From Actinomycetes bacterium (GTDB lineage: Bacteria; Actinomycetota; Acidimicrobiia; Acidimicrobiales; UBA8190), in contig JAJZLP010000212.1 in assembly GCA_021803325.1 (NCBI GenBank), forward strand, positions 1 to 64,000: DNA of 64,000 nt, written 5' to 3'. Each line of letters begins with the position of its first letter. Position 1 is the first letter of the stretch. The notes beneath the pieces are model-generated. The model had not been told where the DNA came from. It did not search any database and worked only from the letters and a program-made list of their open reading frames with translations. Positions 1 to 8,237 of the stretch are shown piece after piece. The position numbers were made by a program, and so were the translations under genes.

Positions 1-2633
1 CGGTGCGCCGGGCCCGGCAGCGGATCGCCTGCCGCCAACGCCACCTCGGCCGGGTCCGACAGCAGGGAGGCGCCGAGCGCCTGGAGCACCCCGTCACCGC
101 CGACGGGGTCCTCGGCTGCCTGGAAGTTCGCCAGGGAGAAGTCGGGCTGGACGAGAGGCTCGGCCATGACCTGCACGTGCAAGACGTACCGGAGGTAGTC
201 GTCGTCGATCGACTCCATCATCCGGCCGAACATGTCGAACCCTTCGGCTTGCCATGCCACCAGCGGGTCCTGCTGGCCCATGGCTCGGAGGTTGATCCCC
301 TCGCGCAGGTAGTCCATCTCCGCCAGGTGGTCACGCCAACGCTGGTCGATGATCTGCAGCATCACCTCGCGCTCGACCTGGCGCGCTTCGTCGACGCCAC
401 CAGGGAAGACCTCGTCACGCCCACGGTAGTAATCGAGGGCTTCGGCCAGCACGCTCTCGGCGACCTGCTCGACCGTCGACGCGTCGGCCAGGTCCTCGGC
501 CGTGAACTGCGTCGGGTAGTACTGCTCGAGCTCGGTCACGAGCCCGTCGAGGTCCCAGTTCTCCGGGTAGGCGTCAGGACAGGCCGACCGGACCACCGCG
601 TCGACGGCGGACTCCAGCAGCTCCTCGGTCCGCTCCTGCAGGTCCTCGCCGTCGATCACCTGCAGCCGCCGCTCGTAGATCACCTTGCGCTGCTTGTCGA
701 GGACCTCGTCGTACTTCAGCACGTCCTTGCGGATCTCCGCGTTGCGGCCCTCGACCGTGCTCTGCGCCCGTTCGATGGCCCGGCTCACCATCTTCGCCTC
801 GATCGGCACATCGTCGGGCAGGGCCCGACCCATCACCCACTGCATGGCATTGGTGGCGAACAGCCGCATCAGGTCGTCCTCGAGCGACAGGAAGAAGCGG
901 CTCTCCCCGGGGTCGCCCTGGCGGCCGGCCCGACCTCGGAGCTGGTTGTCGATGCGGCGGCTCTCGTGACGCTCGCTGCCCAGCACGTACAGGCCGCCCA
1001 GCTCCCGGACCCGGTCGCCGTCCTCGGCGCACTCCTTGGTCAACAGGTCGAGCTGACGGCGGAGCTCCTGCTGGCCTTCGTCGCTGTCCAGGTCGAGGCC
1101 CATGGCCCGGACCTCGCGCTGCGCCAGACCATCGGGATTGCCGCCAAGCAGGATGTCGACCCCTCGACCGGCCATATTGGTGGCCACCGTCACCGCTCCG
1201 AGCCGACCCGCCTGGGCCACCACCTCCGCCTCCGACGCGTGCAGCTTGGCGTTGAGGACCGTGTGCGGGATGCCGCGCCGCTCCAGCAGCCGCGACAGCT
1301 GCTCGGACTTGGCCACCGACGCCGTGCCGACCAGGACCGGCTGGCCCAGCTCGTTGCGCTCCACGATGTCCTCGACGACGGCGGCGAACTTGGCGTCCTC
1401 CGTCTTGTAGATCAGGTCAGCCTGGTCTGCCCGCACCATCGGCAGGTTGGTGGGGATCGGCACCACCGCGATGTCGTAGGTGTTCGCGAACTCGGCAGCC
1501 TCGGTCTCGGCCGTACCGGTCATGCCGGCGAGCTTGTTGTAGAGCCTGAAGTAGTTCTGCAGCGTGATCGTGGCCCAGGTGTGGTTCTCCTCTTTGATCT
1601 GCACCCGTTCCTTGGCCTCAACGGCCTGGTGCAGACCCTCGGACCACCGCCGCCCCTCGAGCGTGCGCCCGGTGAACTCGTCCACGATCTTCACCTCGCC
1701 GCCGGCGACCAGGTAGTCCTTGTCCCGGCGGTACAGCTCCTTGGCCCGAAGTGCCTGGGTGAGCTGGTGGAGGTAGTTGATCGACACCAGGTCGTACAGG
1801 TTGTCGACGCCGAGCAGGCCCTCCACCTTGGCGATCCCCGCCTCGGTGGGCACCACGATCCGCTTCTCCTCGTCGACCTCGTAGTCGTCATCCGCCACCA
1901 GCGAGCGGGCGATCCCGGCGAACTGGTAGTAGAGCTTGGCGGACTCCGCCGCAGGGCCCGAGATGATGAGGGGGGTCCGAGCCTCGTCGATCAGGATGGA
2001 GTCGACCTCGTCGATGATGGCGAAGACATGACCCCGCTGGACCATGGCGTCACGGGAGCGGGCCATGTTGTCGCGGAGGTAGTCGAACCCCAGCTCGGTG
2101 TTGGTCCCATAGGTGACGTCGCTGGCGTACGCGTCGCGTTTGGCCTCGAAGTCGGTGATGTCCGGGCCGACCCGTCCGACGGTCACCCCCAACGAGCGGT
2201 GCACACGCCCCATCCACTCGGCGTCACGGCGGGCCAGGTAGTCGTTGACGGTCACGACATGCACGCCGGTGCCGGCCAAGGCGTTCAGGTAGACGGGCAG
2301 TGTGGAGACCAGCGTCTTCCCCTCGCCGGTCTTCATCTCGGCGATCCACCCGAAGTGCAGGGCCATGCCCCCCATCAGCTGCACGTCGTAGTGGCGCTGG
2401 CCGAGCACCCGGACCGCCGCTTCCCGAATGGTGGCGAACGCCTCGACCAGGAGGTCGTCGAGCTCCTCCCCGTTGTGAAGCCTCTCGCGGAACACGACGG
2501 TCTGGTGAGCCAGATCGTCGTCCGACATGGCCTCCATCTCGGGTTCCAGCTCGTTGACCAGGGGCACGAGCTCCGCCAACCGCCGGACCTTCTTGCCTTC
2601 CCCGGCCCGCAGGACGCGTGTCAGCACACTCAT
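1..2633 (-). CDS. secA: Preprotein translocase ATPase SecA (3' end beyond window)
   Basis: SecA is the ATPase motor that pushes unfolded preproteins through SecYEG. Reading the minus strand from the ATG at 2633 gives about 877 codons without a stop, so only the C-terminal end is missing. Visible motifs are the Walker A segment MKTGEGKTL near residue 100, the helicase DEVDSILIDEAR segment, and NQLRGRAGRQGDPG late in the chain, all typical of SecA. The start is followed by MSVLTRVLRAGEGKK, a usual actinobacterial SecA1 N-terminus. No Shine-Dalgarno is visible; a TAAGCT box lies 9 nt upstream (2643-2648). hpf lies just upstream on the same strand, a common actinobacterial arrangement. Confidence 0.97.
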   Translation of the reverse strand, partial: MSVLTRVLRAGEGKKVRRLAELVPLVNELEPEMEAMSDDDLAHQTVVFRERLHNGEELDDLLVEAFATIREAAVRVLGQRHYDVQLMGGMALHFGWIAEMKTGEGKTLVSTLPVYLNALAGTGVHVVTVNDYLARRDAEWMGRVHRSLGVTVGRVGPDITDFEAKRDAYASDVTYGTNTELGFDYLRDNMARSRDAMVQRGHVFAIIDEVDSILIDEARTPLIISGPAAESAKLYYQFAGIARSLVADDDYEVDEEKRIVVPTEAGIAKVEGLLGVDNLYDLVSINYLHQLTQALRAKELYRRDKDYLVAGGEVKIVDEFTGRTLEGRRWSEGLHQAVEAKERVQIKEENHTWATITLQNYFRLYNKLAGMTGTAETEAAEFANTYDIAVVPIPTNLPMVRADQADLIYKTEDAKFAAVVEDIVERNELGQPVLVGTASVAKSEQLSRLLERRGIPHTVLNAKLHASEAEVVAQAGRLGAVTVATNMAGRGVDILLGGNPDGLAQREVRAMGLDLDSDEGQQELRRQLDLLTKECAEDGDRVRELGGLYVLGSERHESRRIDNQLRGRAGRQGDPGESRFFLSLEDDLMRLFATNAMQWVMGRALPDDVPIEAKMVSRAIERAQSTVEGRNAEIRKDVLKYDEVLDKQRKVIYERRLQVIDGEDLQERTEELLESAVDAVVRSACPDAYPENWDLDGLVTELEQYYPTQFTAEDLADASTVEQVAESVLAEALDYYRGRDEVFPGGVDEARQVEREVMLQIIDQRWRDHLAEMDYLREGINLRAMGQQDPLVAWQAEGFDMFGRMMESIDDDYLRYVLHVQVMAEPLVQPDFSLANFQAAEDPVGGDGVLQALGASLLSDPAEVALAAGDPLPGPAH

Positions 2634-2693
2634 GGGAGGACGAGCTTACTGCCGCGACAGCCGGTGGGGCCCGCATCGCACCACTCGCCCTCA

Positions 2694-2716
2694 CCCGGCC
2701 CCGCCCGGTGGCCGGG
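2694..2716 (-). terminator. Hairpin between hpf and secA
   Basis: A perfect 7-bp inverted repeat (CCCGGCC and GGCCGGG) with a 9-nt loop lies 75 nt past the hpf stop and before the secA start. There is no T-tract. It probably ends or attenuates hpf transcription, which would leave secA to its own start. Confidence 0.4.
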
Positions 2717-2790
2717 CCGTAGCCGAGCCGGCGACCGGCGCGGTCCCCCGAGCGTCAGCGCAGGCCCCGACCGACCAGGCCCCGCCGCGG

Positions 2791-3126
2791 TCAGGCGGAG
2801 CCCGCGAGCGGGCGGTGGCGCGGGTGGCTCCGGGCGAGCTGCTTGCCCTTCAGCCGCTCGACCTGGTGCTCGAGCTTCTCCACCACCAGGTCGACAGCGG
2901 CCGCGACCTCGCGGGCCGCCGCCTTGGCTCGGACGCGGTGCCCGTGACCGACCATCGTCACCTCGCACACGAACGGCAGGCCGGGCTCGTCACGGGCTTC
3001 GGCCAGCCGGACCTGCGCCTGCTCCAGCACGGGGGCTCGCCGGCCCACCTTGGCCACCTTGGATCTCGCTACCGCCTGCACGTCCTCGGGGACGACGTCC
3101 TTGCATGCGATGACGGCCACGTCCAC
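2791..3126 (-). CDS. hpf: Ribosome hibernation promoting factor, short form
   Basis: Predicted 111-residue S30AE/YfiA-type protein that binds the small ribosomal subunit and silences translation in starvation or stationary phase. The GTG at 3126 is chosen because AGGAGG precedes it by 6 nt; the longer open frame upstream lacks such a site. The family-like core is the VRAKAAAREVAAAVDLVVEKLEHQ segment area (described here only by position, residues 60-90), followed by RLKGK. The protein lacks the extra C-terminal dimerisation domain of the long actinobacterial HPF of about 230 residues, so it may need a partner for 100S formation. Its position next to secA supports the call. Confidence 0.85.
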   Translation of the reverse strand: MDVAVIACKDVVPEDVQAVARSKVAKVGRRAPVLEQAQVRLAEARDEPGLPFVCEVTMVGHGHRVRAKAAAREVAAAVDLVVEKLEHQVERLKGKQLARSHPRHRPLAGSA

Positions 3127-3709
3127 CTTGCACCTCCTGGCTCGCGCCCTCCGTGCCACTGCGTGGATGTCACTCGCCCCGGCCGGCGGATGCCGCCCTG
3201 GACGTCTCCGCCAGCGGTGCCGGCGGAGATGGGTCGTGCCCGGCTGACCTGGTCTTTGGCCCCACACTCGCCTGCCGAGAAGGTGCCCGGCCCGGCGCTG
3301 GCGACCGCACGCGGCCCAACAGCGCCGACGGTGGCCGGCTTCGCCTCTTCTCCGCCTGGCGCCGACTGCCGGCACCGCGACGGGCAGGTCTTACCCCTAA
3401 GTCGCACCATGCTCAGCAACCAGCTGTTGCCTTACGTGGGTCGTTTCGCCTGCGACTGGCATCGACTTGCAACCACAGACCCGGACACAGCCCATATGGC
3501 GATGCTACGCCCGCTCGCACGCGCTTGCGGGTTTTCCCCTACGCCCGATCGCGCCGGTTGGCACCAGGCTCGTGCCAGTACCGGTCGGCACCAGGCTCGT
3601 GCCAGTACCGGTCGGCACCAGGCTCGTGCCAGTACCGGTCGGCACCAGGCTCGTGCCAGTACCGGTCGGCACCAGGCTCGTGCCAGTACCGGTCGGTACC
3701 AGGCTCGTG
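3127..3709. other. 583-bp gap between ahcY and hpf
   Basis: I see no convincing gene here. The stretch holds most of a 27-bp tandem array (3560-3721). On the plus strand it has a small CCCGC/GCGGG hairpin followed by TTTT (3510-3535), for which no plus-strand gene is apparent. A-T-richer DNA around 3405-3480 probably carries the hpf promoter, but no hexamer pair is clear enough to mark. Confidence 0.5.
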
Positions 3710-3721
3710 TCAGTACCGGTA
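3560..3721. repeat. Six-copy 27-bp tandem repeat built from the ahcY 3' end
   Basis: Six contiguous 27-bp units start at 3560, 3587, 3614, 3641, 3668 and 3695. The first five are identical and the sixth (3695-3721) differs at three positions. The sixth contains the last two codons and the TGA of ahcY. Read in the ahcY frame, the other copies carry TGG where ahcY has its stop, so each would encode RYWHEPGAD. The array looks like tandem duplication of the gene tail. Confidence 0.95.
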
Positions 3722-5158
3722 GGTGTCGGGCTTGTAGGGGCCGTCGACGGCAACGCCGATGTAGGCGGCCTGGGACGCGGTGAGCTGGGTCAGGCGCACG
3801 CCAAGCGCGTCGAGGTGCAGCCGGGCGACCTTTTCGTCGAGGTGCTTGGGCAGCACGTGGACCTCGGTGCCGTAGCGCTCGGGGTGCGTAAAGAGCTCCA
3901 CTTGCGCCATGGTCTGGTTGGTGAACGAGTTGGACATCACAAAGCTCGGGTGACCCGTCGCGTTCCCGAGGTTCAAGAGCCGCCCCTCCGACAGCACGAT
4001 CACCGCGTGCCCGTCGGGGAACACCCACTTGTCCACCTGCGGCTTGACCGGCTCGCGGCGCACCCCCGGGATCCGGGCCAGGCCGGCCATGTCGATCTCG
4101 TTGTCGAAGTGCCCGATGTTGCCCACGATGGCCTGGTGCTTCATGGCCGCCATGTGCGCGGCGGTGATGACGTCACGGTTGCCGGTGGCGGTCACGAAGA
4201 TGTCCGCGGTGCCAACCACGTCCTCCAAGGTGGCCACCTGGTAGCCGTCCATAGCGGCCTGCAGGGCGCAGATGGGGTCGATCTCGGTGATCACGACGCG
4301 ACCCCCCTGGCCGCGCAATGAGTCCGCGCACCCCTTGCCGACGTCGCCATAGCCGCAGACGACCGCCACCTTGCCGCCGATGAGCACGTCAGTGGCCCGG
4401 TTGATGCCGTCCACCAGGGAGTGACGGCAGCCGTACTTGTTGTCGAACTTCGACTTCGTGACCGAGTCGTTCACGTTGATGGCGGGGAAGAGCAGCTCGC
4501 CCCGGCGCTGCATCTCGTACAGCCGGTGCACACCGGTGGTGGTCTCCTCCGTCACGCCGCGGATGCCACCGGCGATCGACGTCCATCGGTTCGGGTCGTC
4601 CTGCAGGCTCTGGGCCAGCACGGCGAAGATCACCGCCTCCTCCTCCGACGACGCCGAGCCCGGGTCGGGGGCGACACCGGATTTCTCCATGCTGACGCCT
4701 CGGTGGACCAGCAGGGTTGCGTCACCACCGTCGTCGAGGATCATGCTGGGGCCACCGTCTGGCCACAGCAGGGCCTGAAGCGTGCACCACCAGTACTCCT
4801 GAAGCGTCTCACCTTTCCATGCGAAGACGGGCACGCCGGCGGGCTCGGCCGCCGAGCCGCCCGGTCCGACGGCCACAGCAGCCGCCGCGTGGTCCTGGGT
4901 GGAGAAGATGTTGCAGCTCGCCCATCGCACCGTGGCGCCCAGCGCCACCAGCGTCTCGATGAGGACGGCCGTCTGCACGGTCATGTGCAGAGACCCCGTG
5001 ATCCTCGCGCCGGCCAAGGGCTGCTCGGGGCCGAGCTCGGCCCGCATGGCCATCAGCCCCGGCATCTCGTGCTGGGCCAGCTCGATCTCCCGGCGGCCGA
5101 AATCGGCCAGCGACAGGTCCGCCACCTTGAAGGCGGGCCGCTCAGCGGCACTGCTCAT
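3710..5158 (-). CDS. ahcY: S-adenosylhomocysteine hydrolase
   Basis: Hydrolyses S-adenosyl-homocysteine to adenosine and homocysteine with bound NAD, removing the product inhibitor of methyltransferases and feeding the methyl cycle that also uses metH (59948). The 482-residue chain has the conserved [10 protein letters not shown] stretch, the NAD-binding GYGDVGKG segment, and the invariant C-terminal KPxxYRY that reaches into the neighbouring subunit. The ATG at 5158 follows a good AAAGGAG site by 6 nt; in-frame codons further upstream are ignored. The stop lies inside the last unit of a 27-bp tandem array. Confidence 0.97.
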   Translation of the reverse strand: MSSAAERPAFKVADLSLADFGRREIELAQHEMPGLMAMRAELGPEQPLAGARITGSLHMTVQTAVLIETLVALGATVRWASCNIFSTQDHAAAAVAVGPGGSAAEPAGVPVFAWKGETLQEYWWCTLQALLWPDGGPSMILDDGGDATLLVHRGVSMEKSGVAPDPGSASSEEEAVIFAVLAQSLQDDPNRWTSIAGGIRGVTEETTTGVHRLYEMQRRGELLFPAINVNDSVTKSKFDNKYGCRHSLVDGINRATDVLIGGKVAVVCGYGDVGKGCADSLRGQGGRVVITEIDPICALQAAMDGYQVATLEDVVGTADIFVTATGNRDVITAAHMAAMKHQAIVGNIGHFDNEIDMAGLARIPGVRREPVKPQVDKWVFPDGHAVIVLSEGRLLNLGNATGHPSFVMSNSFTNQTMAQVELFTHPERYGTEVHVLPKHLDEKVARLHLDALGVRLTQLTASQAAYIGVAVDGPYKPDTYRY

Positions 5159-5242
5159 CGAAGCTCCTTTGCTTGTCACGTCGGGTCCTGTGGATCTCTG
5201 CATGATCGTCGTCACCCACGGTTCTGGCCGGCGCACAGCGCC

Positions 5243-5292
5243 CGCCCGGGGCATCGAGGCCACCGGGCGTCCCGATCCGCGCAGCAGCGCGG
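5243..5292 (-). terminator. Two hairpins between the SIS isomerase and ahcY
   Basis: Immediately after the isomerase stop (5294) comes CCGCGC-TGCT-GCGCGG (5277-5292). It is followed by a 7-bp inverted repeat, CGCCCGG/CCGGGCG (5243-5249 with 5263-5269), with a 13-nt loop. No T-tract follows. They may terminate the sugar operon, or form part of a structured ahcY leader. I could not match them to the SAH riboswitch pattern. Confidence 0.45.
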
Positions 5293-5293
5293 G

Positions 5294-6346
5294 TCAACCG
5301 GAGCGCAGCCGCCGCTTCAGGTCGGTGAGGACGGGTACCGGACCGGGGTCGACCCCTGCTGCCACGGCCAGGTGCAGCGACACGAAATCACCCACCAAGA
5401 CCAGGTCGAGCAGCTGGGCGAGATCGCCGTCCCCCTCGGCCCGGACCGACACGACGGTCCCCACAGCTTCGCGGAGCATCTCCTCGACCAGCTCGAACCG
5501 GCGGGCCACCTGCGGGTGCTCCGCATCGTGGCGGAGGTTGACGAGGCTCATCACCTGGCGGGTGATGTCGCCCATCTGGCCCCAGCCGGCAATCTCGTTG
5601 TGGCACAGCTCGGGGTGCACCGCGGCGAACGCCGGCGTCTTGGCGTTCTCGTTGATCTGCGCCCGCCACCGCGTCGTCGCCGCCGCCCCCACAGCCTGGG
5701 CTCCGTGGAGCAGCGGGATGGTGCGGCCGATCCCGTCCGCGATCGCAGCCGCCGTGCTGCCGGGCTTGATCAGCTGGTCCCGACGCCTCCGGAGCTGCTC
5801 CACCGCCAGCCGGAGCCACTCGTCGGCGCCGGGGAACAGACCCATCTCCGCCAGCACCACCAGGGGGGGCACTGCCATGGCACCCAAGGCGGCACGGGGT
5901 TGCGGGATGGAGTCGGGCACGGCGACGGTCGGAGCGCCCCAGTCCGCTGCCAGCCGGCCCAGCTCCCCACCGGTGGTGACGACCACGAGGTCGGCGCCGG
6001 CCTCGTACGCCTCCCCCGCCGCCTCGACCGTCTCCTCGGTATCCCCTGAGAACGACACCGCGAACACGAGCGAGCCCCGCCCCACGAACTCCGGGGCGTC
6101 GTAGGACTTGGCCACGGTCACCGGCACCGGCAGGAACGGTCCGGCCACGGCGACCAGGACATCGCCGGCGATGCCGCTCCCGCCCATGCCGAGGAGCACG
6201 ACGTTCTCCACGTACGCTCGATCGGGCAACCCGGCGAGGCCCCTGGCAGCAGCGGCAGCCGCTTCCACCTGCTCGGGCAACCCGGCCGCGGCGTCGAACA
6301 TGCCGAGCGTGTCGAGCACCCCGTCGGCAGCCGGGACAGCCGTCAC
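5294..6346 (-). CDS. SIS-domain phosphoglucose/phosphomannose isomerase
   Basis: A 350-residue double-SIS protein of the bifunctional glucose-6-P/mannose-6-P isomerase type, expected to link fructose-6-P to mannose-6-P and so supply GDP-mannose. The first SIS fold shows GMGGSGIAGD (about residue 53) and SFSGDTEET, and the second contains the NENAKTPAF and HNEIAGW segments typical of this family. The GTG start at 6346 overlaps the stop of the upstream gene (GTGA) and has GGAGG 7 nt before it. A phosphomannomutase is two genes upstream, as in mycobacteria. Which of the two isomerase reactions dominates cannot be read from sequence. Confidence 0.88.
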   Translation of the reverse strand: MTAVPAADGVLDTLGMFDAAAGLPEQVEAAAAAARGLAGLPDRAYVENVVLLGMGGSGIAGDVLVAVAGPFLPVPVTVAKSYDAPEFVGRGSLVFAVSFSGDTEETVEAAGEAYEAGADLVVVTTGGELGRLAADWGAPTVAVPDSIPQPRAALGAMAVPPLVVLAEMGLFPGADEWLRLAVEQLRRRRDQLIKPGSTAAAIADGIGRTIPLLHGAQAVGAAATTRWRAQINENAKTPAFAAVHPELCHNEIAGWGQMGDITRQVMSLVNLRHDAEHPQVARRFELVEEMLREAVGTVVSVRAEGDGDLAQLLDLVLVGDFVSLHLAVAAGVDPGPVPVLTDLKRRLRSG

Positions 6347-6603
6347 CGCTCGCCTCCGGCCCCATCCTTGGCACCCATCGTCGACGGGATGCCCTCGGCC
6401 GCTGCCCGGGCCATCAGGCGCTCGTGCTCGGCGGCGTCGACCGACGTCGCCTCGTCGACCAGCATCACCGGGATGCCGTCACGGACCGCGTAGCTCCGAC
6501 GCAGGCGCGGATTGTAGAGGCGCTGCTCGTCGGCGAAGTACAGCAGGGGACCTTTGTCCTCGGGGCAGGCCAGCACGTCGAGGAGCATGGGGTCGAGCGT
6601 CAT
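6343..6603 (-). CDS. Trm112/YcaR-like small protein
   Basis: An 86-residue Trm112-family protein. The start MTLDPMLLDVLACPEDKGPL, followed by a NPRLRRSYAVRDGIPVML segment, matches the small zinc-finger-like YcaR/Trm112 fold, although only one CP pair is present. ATG 6603 is chosen over a much longer open frame because AGGA lies 9 nt upstream and the family begins here. Its stop overlaps the start of the isomerase, so the two are translationally coupled. Its role is not established. In bacteria such proteins often sit beside sugar or lipid-A genes. Confidence 0.8.
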   Translation of the reverse strand: MTLDPMLLDVLACPEDKGPLLYFADEQRLYNPRLRRSYAVRDGIPVMLVDEATSVDAAEHERLMARAAAEGIPSTMGAKDGAGGER

Positions 6604-6632
6604 CGGGACCGTCCTTCGTATCGTGCCTGGCC

Positions 6633-6704
6633 GGCGTGTCGAACCGCACCGGCGTGTCGAACCGCACCGGCGTGTCGAACCGCATCGGCGTGTCGAACCG
6701 GGTC
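6633..6704. repeat. Four-copy 18-bp tandem repeat
   Basis: Units of GGCGTGTCGAACCGCACC start at 6633, 6651, 6669 and 6687; the last two have one to three changes. The array fills the gap between the phosphomannomutase stop and the Trm112-like start. It appears non-coding, although it is open in the frame of the downstream gene. Confidence 0.93.
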
Positions 6705-6835
6705 GGCGAGATGCGCACGCTGCACCGGCTGGCTCAAGCCGCCTGGGCGCCCCCAGCCGGTCCACAGCATGGCTGAGCCCCGGTAGCTGTCGCCGCTCGG
6801 CGCGTGCGGCGCTGTCACCGGCATGGGCCAGACCG

Positions 6836-8209
6836 TCATGCGGATGCCGGGGCAAGACTGTGGACGAGATGCAGCACCTCGTCGACGTGCCGTTCACCGG
6901 AGCTGACCTCCGACGCCTCGACGTTCAGCCGGAGCAACGGCTCGGTGTTCGACGGGCGCAGGTTGAACCACCAGTCGCCCTTGTCCACGGTGAGGCCGTC
7001 GAGCCGGTCGACCACGCCACCGGCCGATGCCAGGTGCGCTGCGACCGCCTCGACGGTCCCGGCTGGGTCTGCCGCCTCGGTGTTGACCTCCCCCGATGCC
7101 CAGTACCGGCGCAGCGGCGCGAGCAGCTCGGACAGGGGCTGGGCGCGCCTCGACATCTCCTGGAGCACGACCATCGCCGCGATGATGCCCGAGTCGGCGC
7201 GGTAGTTGTCGCGGAAGTAGTAGTGCCCGGAGTGCTCGCCACCGAACACAGCCCCGGTCTCGGCCATGACCTGCTTGATGAACGAGTGCCCCACCCGCGT
7301 CCGGACCGGGACGCCGCCGGCGGCCACGATGGTCTCGGGCACGATCCGCGAGCAGATCAGGTTGTGCAGGACGGTGGACCCGGGGTGGTCGGCCAGCATG
7401 GCCTGGGCCACCAGCGCCGTGGTCAACGAGCCCGACACCGGCTGAGCAAGCTCGTCGACCAGGAACACCCGGTCGGCATCCCCGTCGAAGGCAAGTCCGA
7501 TGTCCGCTCCCCGGTCGAGGACGGCAGCCTGCAGGTCCCGGAGGTTCTCGGGCTGGATCGGGTCGGCCGGATGGTTCGGAAAGCTTCCGTCGAGCTCGCC
7601 ATAGAGCACCTCGAGCCGGATCGGCAGGCCGGCGAGCACCCGGGGGACGACCAGTCCCCCCATGCCGTTGGCCGTGTCCGCCACAACGTGCAGCGGCCGG
7701 AGCGCCGATACGTCGACGAACGAGTGCACATGGGCGGCATACGCGTCGACGAGATCCGCTTGCTCCAACGTCCCCCTGGCGCTGGCGCCGTCCTCGGGCA
7801 ACCCGGCGAGCACCTCCGCCGCCAGGTCCCGGATCGCGCCGAGGCCGGACTCTTCACCCACCGGGCTGGCGCCGGCCAGGCAGAATTTGATGCCGTTGTA
7901 CGCCGCCGGGTTGTGCGAGGCGGTGAACATGGCCCCGGGAGCGTCCATGTGCCCCGAGGCGAAATAGAGCAGGTCGGTCGAGACCAGGCCGATATCGACC
8001 ACCCCGGCACCCGCCTGCCGGGCCCCGTCGATGAAGGCCGCGGACAGCTCCACCCCGGACTCCCGCATGTCCCGACCCACGATCAGCCGCGGAGCCCCCG
8101 AGAAGGTAGCGAAGGACCAGCCCACCGCCCTGGCGATGCGGGCGTCAAGCTGGTCGGGCACGATGCCGCGGACGTCGTAGGCCTTGAAGATGGCGTCGAG
8201 AGCGCTCAT
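6836..8209 (-). CDS. manB: Phosphomannomutase/phosphoglucomutase
   Basis: Alpha-D-phosphohexomutase of 457 residues, expected to convert mannose-6-P to mannose-1-P (and possibly glucose phosphates) for GDP-mannose synthesis. The four family signatures are present: TASHNP with the phosphoserine, DGDADR for metal binding, GGEHSGH for sugar specificity and RPSNTEP for phosphate binding. Start ATG 8209 gives the usual N-terminus (IFKAYDVRG). A TAGGGT box lies 9 nt upstream, with GAGG between it and the start. It heads the manB, Trm112, SIS isomerase block. Confidence 0.93.
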   Translation of the reverse strand: MSALDAIFKAYDVRGIVPDQLDARIARAVGWSFATFSGAPRLIVGRDMRESGVELSAAFIDGARQAGAGVVDIGLVSTDLLYFASGHMDAPGAMFTASHNPAAYNGIKFCLAGASPVGEESGLGAIRDLAAEVLAGLPEDGASARGTLEQADLVDAYAAHVHSFVDVSALRPLHVVADTANGMGGLVVPRVLAGLPIRLEVLYGELDGSFPNHPADPIQPENLRDLQAAVLDRGADIGLAFDGDADRVFLVDELAQPVSGSLTTALVAQAMLADHPGSTVLHNLICSRIVPETIVAAGGVPVRTRVGHSFIKQVMAETGAVFGGEHSGHYYFRDNYRADSGIIAAMVVLQEMSRRAQPLSELLAPLRRYWASGEVNTEAADPAGTVEAVAAHLASAGGVVDRLDGLTVDKGDWWFNLRPSNTEPLLRLNVEASEVSSGERHVDEVLHLVHSLAPASA

Positions 8210-8218
8210 GGCGACCTC

Positions 8219-8224
8219 ACCCTA
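8219..8224 (-). promoter_or_regulatory. -10 box of manB
   Basis: TAGGGT, 9 nt before the manB ATG, in the 28-bp gap after the preceding gene. The short spacing implies a leader of only a few bases. No -35 match is seen. Confidence 0.4.
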
Positions 8225-8237
8225 GCGGGCGACGGTG

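Noticed and set aside
3-3113. Long plus-strand open frame opposite secA
   Set aside because: It is a G+C-driven shadow: no ribosome site or conserved motif, while the minus strand has a clear SecA.
3560-3721. CRISPR array
   Set aside because: Units are contiguous without spacers and derive from the ahcY tail; no cas genes are in the window. The same holds for the other arrays.
5159-5293. SAH riboswitch upstream of ahcY
   Set aside because: The leader has hairpins but I could not find the conserved SAH-riboswitch core or its pseudoknot partner.
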